In this document: piece after piece, positions 8,202 to 16,321 of the stretch | Layout: each line of letters starts with the position of its first letter | Position numbering within the stretch: position 1 is the first letter of the stretch | DNA from: Methanoculleus methanifontis | GTDB taxonomy: Archaea > Halobacteriota > Methanomicrobia > Methanomicrobiales > Methanoculleaceae | Length of the DNA: 64,000 nucleotides | Assembly (NCBI RefSeq): GCF_030464365.1 | Contig: NZ_VCYI01000007.1 | Location: 1-64,000, forward strand | Direction of reading: 5' to 3' | The notes under the pieces: generated by a model | Databases searched by the model: none | Told to the model about the DNA's origin: nothing | The model's input: the letters and a program-made list of their open reading frames with translations, nothing else | Made by a program: the position numbers and the translations under genes

Positions 8202-9205
8202 TGGATGTAGTACTCGATCGCAAAGAACTCATTAAATATCCCTTTTTGAAAGAATCGCAGGAGCTGGCACGCCGGCACGTCGAGTCGCTCGAAGAGTTCC
8301 TCGGGAGCAGCCCGGGCTTCGCGGCGCTCGAACGGGCGGAGGAACGGGTCAATGCCGCGCTCACGTTCAAAAAGGAGTTTGGGGACGAAGACACCCGGAA
8401 CCTCAAGCCCGAGCTTGAGATCGCAAGCTACGCCCTTGCCCGGATGCTCGTCTCCTGCATCAATGACCGGTCGCTCATCGACCGCCTTGCCCGCTACGAG
8501 GCCGAACGCGCATCGTTCTTCCTTGCGGCCGAAGAGCCGGAGATACGGCGGTTCGTTGCCTGGAGCGTCGGCATCGATACCGGAGCGGTTGCAATGCCGG
8601 TCACCCGGTATGTCGAACTGGTTCCTCACCTGCGCGATAAGCGGTGGCGGCTTGTCAACAGGGATGTTCGGCGGGGGGGCGTGAACCTTGAAGCGGGCGA
8701 GATCGACGAACTTCTCCGGGAACGGATCCGGGCGATCATCGCCGACCAGCTGCCGCTTCGGGTTCCAGCGGGGATCTGCGAGCGCCTCGCACCGGTGACG
8801 GGCGAGATTGCCGCGTTGCGGCAGCAGCAGATCCTTGAAGAGTTCGGCGAGATCAAAGAGGACGCGTTCCCACCCTGCATCAATGCGCTCATCCAGGCGA
8901 TCACCGCGGGGACGAACCTGACGCACATGGGCCGGTTCGCCATCACGTCGTTCCTCCATACCATCGGGATGAACGTCGCGCAGATAGCGGACGTGTTCGC
9001 GCGGGCTCCGGACTTCGACCCGGAGATGACGATGTACCAGGTGGAGCACATCTCCGGGCGGGGCGGCACCGAGTATACCCCGCCATCGTGCGCCACCATG
9101 CGCACGTTCGGGCTCTGCGCCAACCGGGACAAGGACTGCGAACGGGTCAACCACCCGCTGAGTTACTACCGGTTCAAGAAAAATATAAAGAAAAAACGGA
9201 GTTAA
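8201..9205 (+). CDS. priL: DNA primase large subunit PriL
   Basis: 334 residues. Four cysteines that ligate the primase 4Fe-4S cluster can be assigned: PPC at about residue 225, then PSCATMRTFGLC and DKDCERVNHPLSYY near the C terminus. The cluster domain helps initiate RNA primers with the catalytic subunit PriS, which is not in this window. The ATG at 8201 overlaps the pcn stop (TGATG). An upstream TTG is possible but unnecessary. The stop overlaps the end of a small convergent membrane-protein gene by three bases. Confidence 0.95.
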   Translation: MDVVLDRKELIKYPFLKESQELARRHVESLEEFLGSSPGFAALERAEERVNAALTFKKEFGDEDTRNLKPELEIASYALARMLVSCINDRSLIDRLARYEAERASFFLAAEEPEIRRFVAWSVGIDTGAVAMPVTRYVELVPHLRDKRWRLVNRDVRRGGVNLEAGEIDELLRERIRAIIADQLPLRVPAGICERLAPVTGEIAALRQQQILEEFGEIKEDAFPPCINALIQAITAGTNLTHMGRFAITSFLHTIGMNVAQIADVFARAPDFDPEMTMYQVEHISGRGGTEYTPPSCATMRTFGLCANRDKDCERVNHPLSYYRFKKNIKKKRS

Positions 9206-9387
9206 GCGACCTTTTTATCAATCAGGTAGCCAGCGATACTGAGCGCAGCGATGAAGGCTACCAGTGCGACGACGTATGCAAGCCCTTCCATCACCTCTCC
9301 CATAAGTTTGGGCAGCGTCACCAGCAGCGCGATAAACAGTGCAAGGCACCCGAACGCGGCCAGCACCTCAAGAACCCGTAGATTCAT
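9202..9387 (-). CDS. Small two-helix membrane protein, unknown function
   Basis: 61 residues from the ATG at 9387 (MNLRVLEVL). Two hydrophobic helices (LAAFGCLALFIALLVTLP and AYVVALVAFIAALSIAGYL) are separated by a short loop, with a basic C-terminal tail (DKKVA). A longer reading to 9468 adds a proline/arginine-rich stretch unlike a membrane-protein N terminus. The gene ends inside the stop of priL. No family is recognised. Confidence 0.6.
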   Translation of the reverse strand: MNLRVLEVLAAFGCLALFIALLVTLPKLMGEVMEGLAYVVALVAFIAALSIAGYLIDKKVA

Positions 9388-9478
9388 GTAAACAGGTGGG
9401 GTACGTGCAGGTATATCTCTATCCCCGGGGCGGGGGCGACCCACACGCTTATCCGGGCCGACCGACAATCCCGCACGC

Positions 9479-10105
9479 GTGGAAAGGGACGAGGCACTGG
9501 CCCTGCTCCGGCGTTACGTGACGTCCCCGTCCCACATCATTCAAGTCGCACCTGCGGTGCTGCTGCTACGGCCCTTCACACCTAACGGTGCTCACGTTCC
9601 CGCCCTTCGGCCGGTCGCGTTCGGCCCGACGCACAGCCATGCCACGGCCGCCGTCATGAGGAAGGCCGCGGAGCATCTCGGCGAGGATGCCGCGACGTGG
9701 GAGGTGATCGGCCTTCTGCACGACATCGTCGGCGGAGATAAGGAGCGGCACGGTGTCGAGGGTTACCGGATTCTGATCGAGAACGGTGTATCCGAAGAGA
9801 TCGCGGATATCGTCAGGCGCCACAACCACATGCTCTTTGGGGATTACGTCCGGCCGGTCGAGGTTGTGCTCCAGGCGGCGGACAGCGCGTCAGGCCTGAT
9901 CATCGCCTGCGCCCTGGTGAAGGGCGGTGCGATCGACGAGGTCACCCCCCGGACGGTGAAGAAGAAGTTCAAGGAGAAGTCGTTTGCCGCCGGCTGCGAG
10001 CGCGAGAGGATCCGGATGATCGAACCGCTCATGGATCTCGAGACGTTCTACCGCATCGCGATCGAGGGGCTCACGGAAGGCCGCGGCGATCTCGATCTCG
10101 GCTGA
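9479..10105 (+). CDS. HD-domain phosphohydrolase with an in-frame repeat-derived insert
   Basis: 208 residues from a GTG at 9479. HD-superfamily ligands are visible: HSHATA (first His), GLLHDIVGG (His-Asp), RRHNHM, and QAADSAS (last Asp). Family members hydrolyse nucleotides or other phosphoesters with bound metal. Codons 22-51 (9542-9631) do not look like protein; they match the palindromic mosaic found in the intergenic gaps. Removing these 90 bases restores SHII-HSHATAAVMR, a normal-looking HD N terminus. The insert lies immediately before the first metal ligand, at a helix-loop junction, and keeps the frame. A TATA-like CTTATCC about 30 bases upstream suggests a leaderless message. Confidence 0.85.
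   Translation: MERDEALALLRRYVTSPSHIIQVAPAVLLLRPFTPNGAHVPALRPVAFGPTHSHATAAVMRKAAEHLGEDAATWEVIGLLHDIVGGDKERHGVEGYRILIENGVSEEIADIVRRHNHMLFGDYVRPVEVVLQAADSASGLIIACALVKGGAIDEVTPRTVKKKFKEKSFAAGCERERIRMIEPLMDLETFYRIAIEGLTEGRGDLDLG
9542..9631 (+). repeat. Palindromic mosaic repeat inserted inside a coding sequence
   Basis: 90 bases, exactly 30 codons. It contains GTCGCACCTGCGGTGCT, then CACACCTAACGGTGCTCACG, then CGCCCTTCGGCCGGTCGCG and TTCGGCCCGACGCA. These are the same modules as the intergenic array at about 46365-46490 (TTCGCACCTGCGGTGCTCC, GTCGCACCTAATGGTGCTCC). The flanks read ATCATT on the left and CACAGCCATGCC on the right. The precise ends are ambiguous by a base or two because CA occurs at both junctions. 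Confidence 0.8.
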
Positions 10106-10145
10106 GCGCAACCCATATATGGCTCCCTGACCGAGGATAGAAGGC

Positions 10146-10694
10146 ATGATGCAAGAGCGCGGCAAGGTTATCGATCGCGTGGAAGAGGCCGTAGCGCTGC
10201 TCGTCGAGCGGATGGACGCCCGGCTCATCCCGGAGGTCGGGATGAACATCGTCTACGCCCTCCCCGATGCGCGGAGCAAAGAGGACGTGGCGGGAGTCCT
10301 CGGCCGGATCGTCAGGCTCGGCGAGGCGGTGCACCCCGTCGGGGAGATCGCGTTCGGGGCAAGCGACCACGTGGCCCGGATCGTCATCACGGCCATGCGT
10401 TTCGACCCGCGCATCCGGAGCGCCGCAAACATCCGCTTCTCGGAAGCAATCCTCCCTGAGCTCGATAACCTCCTCTTCGAGGTCTGCTCGTTCGACCGGG
10501 AAAACGAACCCGTGGGCGTGCAGACGATGGACTGGGGCGTCGCTTCCTGTTGCAAGGAGGGTGTACCCGACGTCATCTACGACCGTGGGGCCGTGGGGAA
10601 AGAGCCGATGATCCGGGTTCTTGGGGAAGATCCCGTCACGGTCGCACAAAATATTCTTAAACTGTCAAATCGCATAATCTATGCACAATTGTAA
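10146..10694 (+). CDS. Stand-alone ThiN-type thiamine-phosphate synthase domain protein
   Basis: 182 residues. After a short helix, the ThiN fold is recognised from VGMNIVYALPDARSKEDVAGVLGRI, the GASDHVARIVITAMRFDP segment, the DWGVASCCKEGVPDVIYDRG stretch and GEDPVTVAQNI near the end. ThiN domains couple hydroxymethylpyrimidine diphosphate and thiazole phosphate to thiamine phosphate, and others act as ligand sensors in regulators (ThiR). Here there is no kinase (ThiD) or DNA-binding domain, so either a synthase or a sensor role is possible. A TATA-like CCATATATGG at about 10113-10121 precedes it. It starts a tight cluster with rps17e and dapA. Confidence 0.8.
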   Translation: MMQERGKVIDRVEEAVALLVERMDARLIPEVGMNIVYALPDARSKEDVAGVLGRIVRLGEAVHPVGEIAFGASDHVARIVITAMRFDPRIRSAANIRFSEAILPELDNLLFEVCSFDRENEPVGVQTMDWGVASCCKEGVPDVIYDRGAVGKEPMIRVLGEDPVTVAQNILKLSNRIIYAQL

Positions 10695-10706
10695 GGGTAG
10701 GTCCAC

Positions 10707-10895
10707 ATGGGAATAAAACCGTCATATATCAAGAATCTCGGCGAAGAACTCATCGTCAAGCATCGCGACAGATTCAGTGGAGACTTTGAAGAGAACAAGC
10801 ACGCTGTCGCTGAGGTTGCCATGATCGACAGCAAGACCGTCCGGAACCGGGTTGCCGGGTACATCTCAAGAAAGATAAATACAAGGAAGCGATAA
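10707..10895 (+). CDS. rps17e: 30S ribosomal protein S17e
   Basis: 62 residues, the usual archaeal length. The sequence MGIKPSYIKNLGEELI, then FENNK-like FEENKHAVAEVA and the basic tail RNRVAGYISRKIN are typical of S17e, a small subunit protein shared with eukaryotes. It lies 12 bases after the thiN-like gene and 9 bases before dapA, so it seems to be transcribed together with lysine biosynthesis genes. Confidence 0.95.
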   Translation: MGIKPSYIKNLGEELIVKHRDRFSGDFEENKHAVAEVAMIDSKTVRNRVAGYISRKINTRKR

Positions 10896-10904
10896 ACTTC
10901 CACT

Positions 10905-11780
10905 ATGTTTGAGGGAATCCTTCCGGCAATCATTACCCCTTTTTACCGGGACTCCAGGATGGGTCTCGATATTGAAGGATTACAGTCCAACATCGAATCA
11001 CTCCTGCAGCGTGGAGTTCACGGTGTCGTGCCCTGTGGGTCGACCGGCGAATCCGCGACGCTTACGTTCGAGGAGCACGAGCAGGTGATCGGCAAGGCCA
11101 TCGAGGTCGTCAACGGACGGGTGCCGGTGCTTGCCGGGACGGGATCGAACAACACGGAGGAGGCCGTTCGCCTGACCCGGTCGGCGAAGGACGCGGGTGC
11201 GGACGGCGCGCTCATCATCAGTCCGTACTACAACAAACCGAACCGTTCCGGGCTCATCAAGCACTTCACGAAGCTTGCCGACCTCGATATCCCGATCGTC
11301 CTCTACAACGTCCCCGGCCGGACGGGGCAGAACCTCCAGCCTGACCTTGTGGCGGAACTGGCCCGTCACCCGAGCATCGTCGGGATCAAGGAGGCAAGCG
11401 GCGACATCACCCAGGTCTCCCGCATCATCGAGGAGACGCGGGACGAGGACTTCAGCGTGATCTCCGGGGACGATGCAATGACGCTTCCCCTCCTCGCTGT
11501 AGGGGGCGCAGGCGTGATATCAGTGACGGCAAACGTCGACCCCGGCCGGATGGTGGGGATGTACGAGGCCTTCCGGGCCGGTGACCTTGCCCGCGCACAG
11601 ACCCTGCACTACGAACTCGGCCCGCTCATGCGCGCGATGTTCATCGACACAAACCCCATCCCCGTGAAGAAAGCGGTGGAACTCCTCGGGATGGCCGCGG
11701 GGCCGGTCAGGCTGCCGCTCGACGAGCTCGACGAAGCAAAGACGGAACAACTGAGAAAGGTGCTGGTAAATCATGGTTAA
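10905..11780 (+). CDS. dapA: 4-hydroxy-tetrahydrodipicolinate synthase
   Basis: 291 residues. A TIM-barrel of the DHDPS family: PCGSTGESATL (Thr pair of the catalytic triad), YNVPGRTGQNL with the tyrosine, and GIKEASGD with the Schiff-base lysine. It condenses pyruvate with aspartate semialdehyde at the branch point to diaminopimelate and lysine. The 3' end overlaps dapB by 8 bases. Its substrate producer asd is two genes downstream. Confidence 0.96.
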   Translation: MFEGILPAIITPFYRDSRMGLDIEGLQSNIESLLQRGVHGVVPCGSTGESATLTFEEHEQVIGKAIEVVNGRVPVLAGTGSNNTEEAVRLTRSAKDAGADGALIISPYYNKPNRSGLIKHFTKLADLDIPIVLYNVPGRTGQNLQPDLVAELARHPSIVGIKEASGDITQVSRIIEETRDEDFSVISGDDAMTLPLLAVGGAGVISVTANVDPGRMVGMYEAFRAGDLARAQTLHYELGPLMRAMFIDTNPIPVKKAVELLGMAAGPVRLPLDELDEAKTEQLRKVLVNHG

Positions 11781-12531
11781 GGTAGTCGTATCCGGTGCCC
11801 TGGGACGCATGGGGACCAACATCGGCCGGATCGTCGATGAAGCCGCCGACATGGAACTGGTCGGAGGCATCGATATACAGGAAGGAACGCTGTTCGGGAC
11901 CGAGGTCGTCCTCGCCGAGAGGATGGACGCGTTCCTGAAAGAAAAGAAGCCCGACGTCCTGATCGACTTCACTGTTGCGGCTGCTGCGGTCGAGAACATC
12001 AAAGTAGCCGCTGAAAACAACGTGGCGCTCATCGTCGGGACGACGGGATTCTCCCCTGAGCAGCGGGCGACGATCGCGAGCGCCGTCGAAGGAACCGTCC
12101 CGGCGGTGATATCGAGCAACTTCTCCGTCGGTGTCAACATCTTCTGGAAACTCGTGCGGGAAGCGGCACGCGAGCTCGGCGATTACGACGTCGAGGTCAC
12201 CGAAGCCCATCACCGCTACAAGAAGGATGCCCCGAGCGGCACGGCAAAGACCATCCTTGATATCCTCGACCAGGAACTTGGTGGCCGCGAGAAGGTCTAC
12301 GGCCGCGTCGGCGAGACCGAGCGGAAGGGCGAGATCGGCGTCCATGCCATCCGCGGCGGTGATATCGTCGGTGATCACTCCGTTCTCTTCGCAGGGAACT
12401 TCGAGTGCATCGAGGTATCTCACCGGGCCTACGACCGGGCAGTCTTTGCCCAGGGCGCCGTCCGGGCCGCACGCTGGGTCGTCGGCAGGGAACCGCGCAT
12501 CTACGGCATGCAGGATGTCCTCGGGCTGTGA
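11773..12531 (+). CDS. dapB: 4-hydroxy-tetrahydrodipicolinate reductase
   Basis: 252 residues. The nucleotide motif is VVSGALGRMGTN, slightly different from the usual G-x-x-G-R-M-G. VDFTVA-like LIDFTVAAAAVEN, the VGTTGFS loop, and the signature EAHHRYKKDAPSGTA with catalytic histidine and lysine identify DapB. It reduces the DapA product with NAD(P)H. It overlaps dapA and precedes a ferredoxin gene by about 60 bases that contain an own TATA-like element. Confidence 0.96.
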   Translation: MVKVVVSGALGRMGTNIGRIVDEAADMELVGGIDIQEGTLFGTEVVLAERMDAFLKEKKPDVLIDFTVAAAAVENIKVAAENNVALIVGTTGFSPEQRATIASAVEGTVPAVISSNFSVGVNIFWKLVREAARELGDYDVEVTEAHHRYKKDAPSGTAKTILDILDQELGGREKVYGRVGETERKGEIGVHAIRGGDIVGDHSVLFAGNFECIEVSHRAYDRAVFAQGAVRAARWVVGREPRIYGMQDVLGL

Positions 12532-12593
12532 TAGGAAAAGCGAAATTTATTTTTGGTGCGGCTATAATACTATGTACATTCGGAGGAACAAAA

Positions 12594-12767
12594 TTGGTAG
12601 CAGTTGTTGATATTGAGAAGTGTACCGGCTGTGAAACCTGCGTGGACGTCTGCCCGGCTTCCGCCATCACCATGGAAGACGACAAGGCAAAAGTCGACGC
12701 CGATCTCTGCGTTGATTGCGAGACCTGCGTTGACGAGTGCCCTTCAGAAGCGATCTCAATGGAATAA
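12594..12767 (+). CDS. Small 2x[4Fe-4S] ferredoxin (TTG start)
   Basis: 57 residues from a TTG at 12594, seven bases after a GGAGG at 12582-12586. Two complete cluster motifs are seen, CTGCETCVDVCP and CVDCETCVDECP, in a classic clostridial-type fold. The start codon is decided by the ribosome binding site and by the family N terminus (VAVVDIEKC). A TATA-like TTTATTTTT at about 12546-12554 may give it its own transcript. It sits between dapB and asd and could serve any of the methanogen's many ferredoxin-linked enzymes. Confidence 0.92.
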   Translation: MVAVVDIEKCTGCETCVDVCPASAITMEDDKAKVDADLCVDCETCVDECPSEAISME

Positions 12768-12814
12768 AGAAACCAACTCTTTTAATATCACCTGCACTAC
12801 AGATACTTCTATCT

Positions 12815-13831
12815 ATGATAAATGTAGGAGTGCTTGGTGCCACGGGAGCGGTGGGACAGCGCTTCGTTCAGTTGCTGGCGGATCATCCCTGGTTTAACCT
12901 CCAGACCTTGACCGCATCTGAGCGGAGTGCGGGGAAACCGTACGGCAAGGTGGTCAACTGGCGCCTCGATGCGCCGTACCCGGACAACGTCAGTGATATC
13001 GTCGTCACTCCCACAACCGTCGAGAGTCTGAAGGACTGCGACCTGGTCTTCTCGGCGCTCCCTCCTGAAGTGGCGACGTCTCTTGAGACGGAGATCGCCG
13101 ATGCAGGTATCGGTGTCTGCAGCAACGCCCGCTCGCACCGCATGGAGGCAGACGTCCCGCTGGTGATCCCGGAAGTCAACCCGGATCACCTCGGCCTGAT
13201 CGATGTCCAGCGGGATCGCGGACGTGAGGGTTTCATCGTGACGAACCCGAACTGCTCGACGATCGTCCTTGCGCTGGCCCTTGCACCCCTGAGAGCGTTC
13301 GAGTTCCACGACGTGCGTGTGGCGACCATGCAGGCCATCTCGGGTGGCGGGTTTGCCGGTGTCTCCGCCATGGAGATCTACGATAACGTCGTTCCCTATA
13401 TCGGCTCCGAAGAGGAGAAGATGGAGATCGAGACGCTGAAGATTATGGGGTCGTTCGATGGTTCCGAGGTGACTCCGGCTTCGTTCGGCGTGAGTGCGAG
13501 CTGCCACCGGGTTCCCGTCATCGACGGGCACACCATTGCGGTCTGGGTCGACGTGAAGGAACCGGTTGCCGAGGTGAAAAAAGTTTACGCAAACTTTAAG
13601 TCCCCCTTCAGCAATCTACCCTTACAGCCGGAGAAGGCCGTTGAGCTCCTTGACCCGTCTGACCGTCCGCAGCCGCGGCTCGACCGTAACCGTGGACGGG
13701 GCATGACGGTGTCCGTCGGGAGAATCCGCGAAGGGTTACGGTTTGTTGCGCTCGGCCACAACACCATCCGTGGGGCCGCGGGCGCATCCGTTCTCAACGC
13801 AGAACTGATATGCTCAAGGAAGTACCTTTAG
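12815..13831 (+). CDS. asd: Aspartate-semialdehyde dehydrogenase
   Basis: 338 residues from the ATG at 12815; longer readings add part of the ferredoxin 3' end. The nucleotide site [14 protein letters not shown] and the catalytic cysteine in [11 protein letters not shown] are clear; [11 protein letters not shown] contains the substrate-site residues of the archaeal/fungal-type enzyme. It makes aspartate semialdehyde for lysine, threonine and methionine. TTTAATATC about 30 bases upstream may be a promoter. It follows the ferredoxin by 47 bases and precedes albA by 13. Confidence 0.95.
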   Translation: MINVGVLGATGAVGQRFVQLLADHPWFNLQTLTASERSAGKPYGKVVNWRLDAPYPDNVSDIVVTPTTVESLKDCDLVFSALPPEVATSLETEIADAGIGVCSNARSHRMEADVPLVIPEVNPDHLGLIDVQRDRGREGFIVTNPNCSTIVLALALAPLRAFEFHDVRVATMQAISGGGFAGVSAMEIYDNVVPYIGSEEEKMEIETLKIMGSFDGSEVTPASFGVSASCHRVPVIDGHTIAVWVDVKEPVAEVKKVYANFKSPFSNLPLQPEKAVELLDPSDRPQPRLDRNRGRGMTVSVGRIREGLRFVALGHNTIRGAAGASVLNAELICSRKYL

Positions 13832-13844
13832 ACGAGGTGGGCTA

Positions 13845-14120
13845 ATGATAAAGGATAACACAGTATTCGTGGGAAACAAACCGGTCATGAACTACGTGCT
13901 TGCGGTGGTCACCCAGTTCAATAACGGAGCGGAGGAAGTCGCGATTAAGGCCCGGGGGAAGGCAATTTCACGTGCGGTCGATACGGCGGAGATCGCGCTC
14001 AACCGGTTCCTTGCAAACGTGGACAAGAAAGAGATCTTCACGTCGACTGAGATGATCGACACCGATACCGGCAAGACGAACGTATCAAGCATCGAGATTG
14101 TCCTCACTCATGGGAAGTGA
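13845..14120 (+). CDS. albA: Alba chromatin protein
   Basis: 91 residues, the standard size. [21 protein letters not shown] carries the Alba N-terminal strand and first helix, [22 protein letters not shown] the second helix with the DNA/RNA-binding lysine region, and the last strand is VSSIEIVL. Alba coats DNA and also binds RNA. It is preceded by a GAGGTGGGC ribosome binding site and forms the last gene of the lysine cluster. Confidence 0.96.
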   Translation: MIKDNTVFVGNKPVMNYVLAVVTQFNNGAEEVAIKARGKAISRAVDTAEIALNRFLANVDKKEIFTSTEMIDTDTGKTNVSSIEIVLTHGK

Positions 14121-14149
14121 GATCCCGAAGCATTTTTTGATACCATCAA

Positions 14150-14271
14150 TGGAGCGTAGCGGCCGGGTTTCGACGAGGCCTCTCCGCTTGAGGTTTTCTT
14201 GTGACGGCGCTCCTGTACAGCGCGCCGGTGGTCTTCGGCGCTCCGGAATAATCCCCTCTTGCGCGCTCCAT
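14150..14271. other. Possible structured RNA or diverged mosaic repeat after albA
   Basis: ATGGAGCG at about 14150 is exactly complementary to CGCTCCAT at about 14264-14271. Between them lie further pairing stretches (GGCGCTCC...AGCGCGCC and GCCGGTGG...CGGCGCTCCGG). The region follows the albA stop by 30 bases. It could be a transcribed RNA, a 3' UTR structure, or a decayed copy of the palindromic mosaic, whose CTCCGG link it shares. No open reading frame fits. Confidence 0.3.
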
Positions 14272-14352
14272 CCGTCAGACGGTCGAATATATGGCCGATT
14301 TGATACGGGTCGACCATAAAGGCTTTATGAGCCTCGCCATATATGCTATACT

Positions 14353-14796
14353 ATGAAACGGTTGGCGGTCGGCATGGCACTGATGCTGGTAGCTGTTCTC
14401 GTTCTTCCCGCAATGGCGGCGGGCGATGAGCGGCACAGTTATATCACCGTCAAAGATGTCACCGTCCGGTTGGAGAAGGCAGACGCCGTCGTTACCATGA
14501 ACTATACGATAGACGACGGCATCGGGTTCCTCGTTCTTCTCCTTGGGAAATCCGACCTGAGGGAGAAGGCACTCGAGGTATTGAACTTCGACAACGCCGA
14601 CGTTCAGCATCTTGATCTTGAGCGTGTCGAGGTGCGCGTGAAGAACGCGTCGAACGACTACGGGCAGGGGTCGTACTGGTTCCCCGCGCACGGTTTCGGC
14701 GTGGTCGTCCCCTCGCTCACGGTCATCTCTCCCCAGGACGTCAAACACTACGAGAACGTTAACGAGTTCCCCGACGGACTCGGCTATTTTGCCTGA
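14353..14796 (+). CDS. Secreted protein of unknown function
   Basis: 147 residues. An N-terminal signal peptide (MKRLAVG, hydrophobic core ending in AMAAGDE) is followed by a soluble beta-rich domain with SYITVKDVTVRLEKADAVVTMNY and YGQGSYWFPAHGFGVVVPSLTV. No cysteines or second membrane helix, so it is probably released or surface-bound. TATA-like ATATATGC is about 20 bases upstream of the start. The family is not recognised. Confidence 0.75.
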   Translation: MKRLAVGMALMLVAVLVLPAMAAGDERHSYITVKDVTVRLEKADAVVTMNYTIDDGIGFLVLLLGKSDLREKALEVLNFDNADVQHLDLERVEVRVKNASNDYGQGSYWFPAHGFGVVVPSLTVISPQDVKHYENVNEFPDGLGYFA

Positions 14797-14851
14797 CTGT
14801 CGGTAAGCCGGATGCAGTGCCATCTTTTGATTACGGTATTCTGGCCGCCGC

Positions 14852-15529
14852 TCATGCTTGCGGCGGCAGTCCGATCCCCGCCAGGGCGCGGCGGGTGTGG
14901 CGGGCGAAGTTAACGTCTTTTGAGGATGCCGCTACCTCGAGGTAGAGACGGTTCAGGTCGGCCGCCGTGTCGACGTCGTACCAGGGTTCGAGCAGGGAGA
15001 CCGAGAGGTCCAGGCGTTCGGCGGTGTCAATCGTCCGTTGTGTCACACAGGCCGAACTCCAGGGGATGCCCGAGAAGAGCCGGGGGGTATGCTTCCGCGT
15101 CCCGATCAGGTAGTAGCCGCCGTCGTCGCACGGCCCAATGACAACATCGGCGTCATTGAGCCTGAGAAATGCTTCCGCGATGCACCGGCCGGGAAGGGTC
15201 GGGCTGTCGCTGTCGCAGAGCACGACCGCCGTTGCCCCCCACGAGAAGAGTGTTGCTGCAACGCTGTCAAGGCGTTCGCCCAGGTCTTCACCGACCTGGG
15301 GGAGCGTGGAAAATCCCGGGGGAACGATCCCGGCAAAGAAGCCGTCTGCAGCAGGGGGTGTGTAGGCCACGAACGGCTGGATTCCGTCGAGGGAGGCGAG
15401 TCGCTCGATCGCATCCCGAAGGAATCCAGCATACAACCGTGCCGCCTGTTGAGGCGTGAGCGGCGGAACGAGCCTTGTTTTCACTTTTCCGGGAACCGGT
15501 ATCCGGGCCATAATGGCAGCCGCCCGCAT
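14852..15529 (-). CDS. DUF2064 / TIGR04282-type 'transferase 1' (GT-A fold)
   Basis: 225 residues from the ATG at 15529, which overlaps the upstream methyltransferase stop (TGATG). ARIPVPGKVKTRL at the nucleotide site, VLCDSDSPTLPG for the metal-binding aspartates, and GPCDDGGYYLIG are the hallmarks of the DUF2064 nucleotidyl- or glycosyltransferase-like family, named in TIGRFAMs 'rSAM/selenodomain-associated transferase 1'. Its reaction is not established. It ends a three-gene operon (radical SAM, methyltransferase, this gene) divergent from a 'transferase 2' gene. Confidence 0.85.
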   Translation of the reverse strand: MRAAAIMARIPVPGKVKTRLVPPLTPQQAARLYAGFLRDAIERLASLDGIQPFVAYTPPAADGFFAGIVPPGFSTLPQVGEDLGERLDSVAATLFSWGATAVVLCDSDSPTLPGRCIAEAFLRLNDADVVIGPCDDGGYYLIGTRKHTPRLFSGIPWSSACVTQRTIDTAERLDLSVSLLEPWYDVDTAADLNRLYLEVAASSKDVNFARHTRRALAGIGLPPQA

Positions 15530-16314
15530 CACAACTTCCGGCCCAGGCATCGCCCCCTCCCTACCTTCCCCTCGTCGGCGGCATCCACCCAGAGGCCGAT
15601 GCCGCGTTCCATGTCCCGGAACGTCTCTGTCCCGAAGAGTTCGACGATCCGGCCCTTCAGGCCGCCGGCAAGGGCATCCCGGTAGCGGTGCATCTGCACC
15701 GTAAAATCCTCGCTGAGATCTTCGCACACCCCCACGGCAAACCCGTGCCGGCGGAGCAGTCTCCGGTAACCGTCCAGGGTCCCCATGTATGGGAAAAGCA
15801 TGAATGCATTGAGATTGCGGCGTTCTTTCGCGCTCATGGGCCCGGTCTCTATCCAGTCGGTGAAGGCGATCGTGCCGCCGGGCGCCGCCACGCGGCGGCA
15901 TTCGCGTATCAGCCGGTCCTTATCAGTGACGTAACACCAGGAGTCCTGTCCCCAGACAATGTTGAAGGTTCCCGACTTGAAGGGCATATCGAGAGCGTTG
16001 CCGGATCGAAAGGTGACACGGTCGTCGAGACCGGCACGTTCCGTGCGTAACACCGCCTCGTTCACCATCCGCCCCGTTGCATCGAGACCCGTCACCGTCG
16101 CGCCGTAAATCCGTGCCAGGTGCCGCGCCGGCCCTCCGAGACCGGAGAGGACGTCCAGCACCCGTGTGCCTGCGTTCACACCCGCTAACTCCGCGAGGAT
16201 ATCGGTCTCCTGCTCGCCGCCGACGTGGATCTGCTCCCCCATCAGCATCTCCCAGATGACGCCGACCGCCCCTTCGTAGGCGGCAGTGACGTCGCCGATG
16301 TTGATATCGAGCAT
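15529..16314 (-). CDS. Class I SAM-dependent methyltransferase (glycine/sarcosine methyltransferase-like)
   Basis: 261 residues from the ATG at 16314 behind GGGGAGGTGAGA. The SAM motif is VLDVLSGLGGPARHLA, with D in TGLDATG and the GNALDMPFKSGTFNIVWGQD region typical of sarcosine or phosphoethanolamine methyltransferase relatives. An N-terminal helical cap includes GEQIHVGG. The substrate is unknown. It lies 7 bases after the radical SAM gene and overlaps the DUF2064 gene, so the three are surely one unit. Confidence 0.85.
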   Translation of the reverse strand: MLDINIGDVTAAYEGAVGVIWEMLMGEQIHVGGEQETDILAELAGVNAGTRVLDVLSGLGGPARHLARIYGATVTGLDATGRMVNEAVLRTERAGLDDRVTFRSGNALDMPFKSGTFNIVWGQDSWCYVTDKDRLIRECRRVAAPGGTIAFTDWIETGPMSAKERRNLNAFMLFPYMGTLDGYRRLLRRHGFAVGVCEDLSEDFTVQMHRYRDALAGGLKGRIVELFGTETFRDMERGIGLWVDAADEGKVGRGRCLGRKL

Positions 16315-16321
16315 ATCCCTC

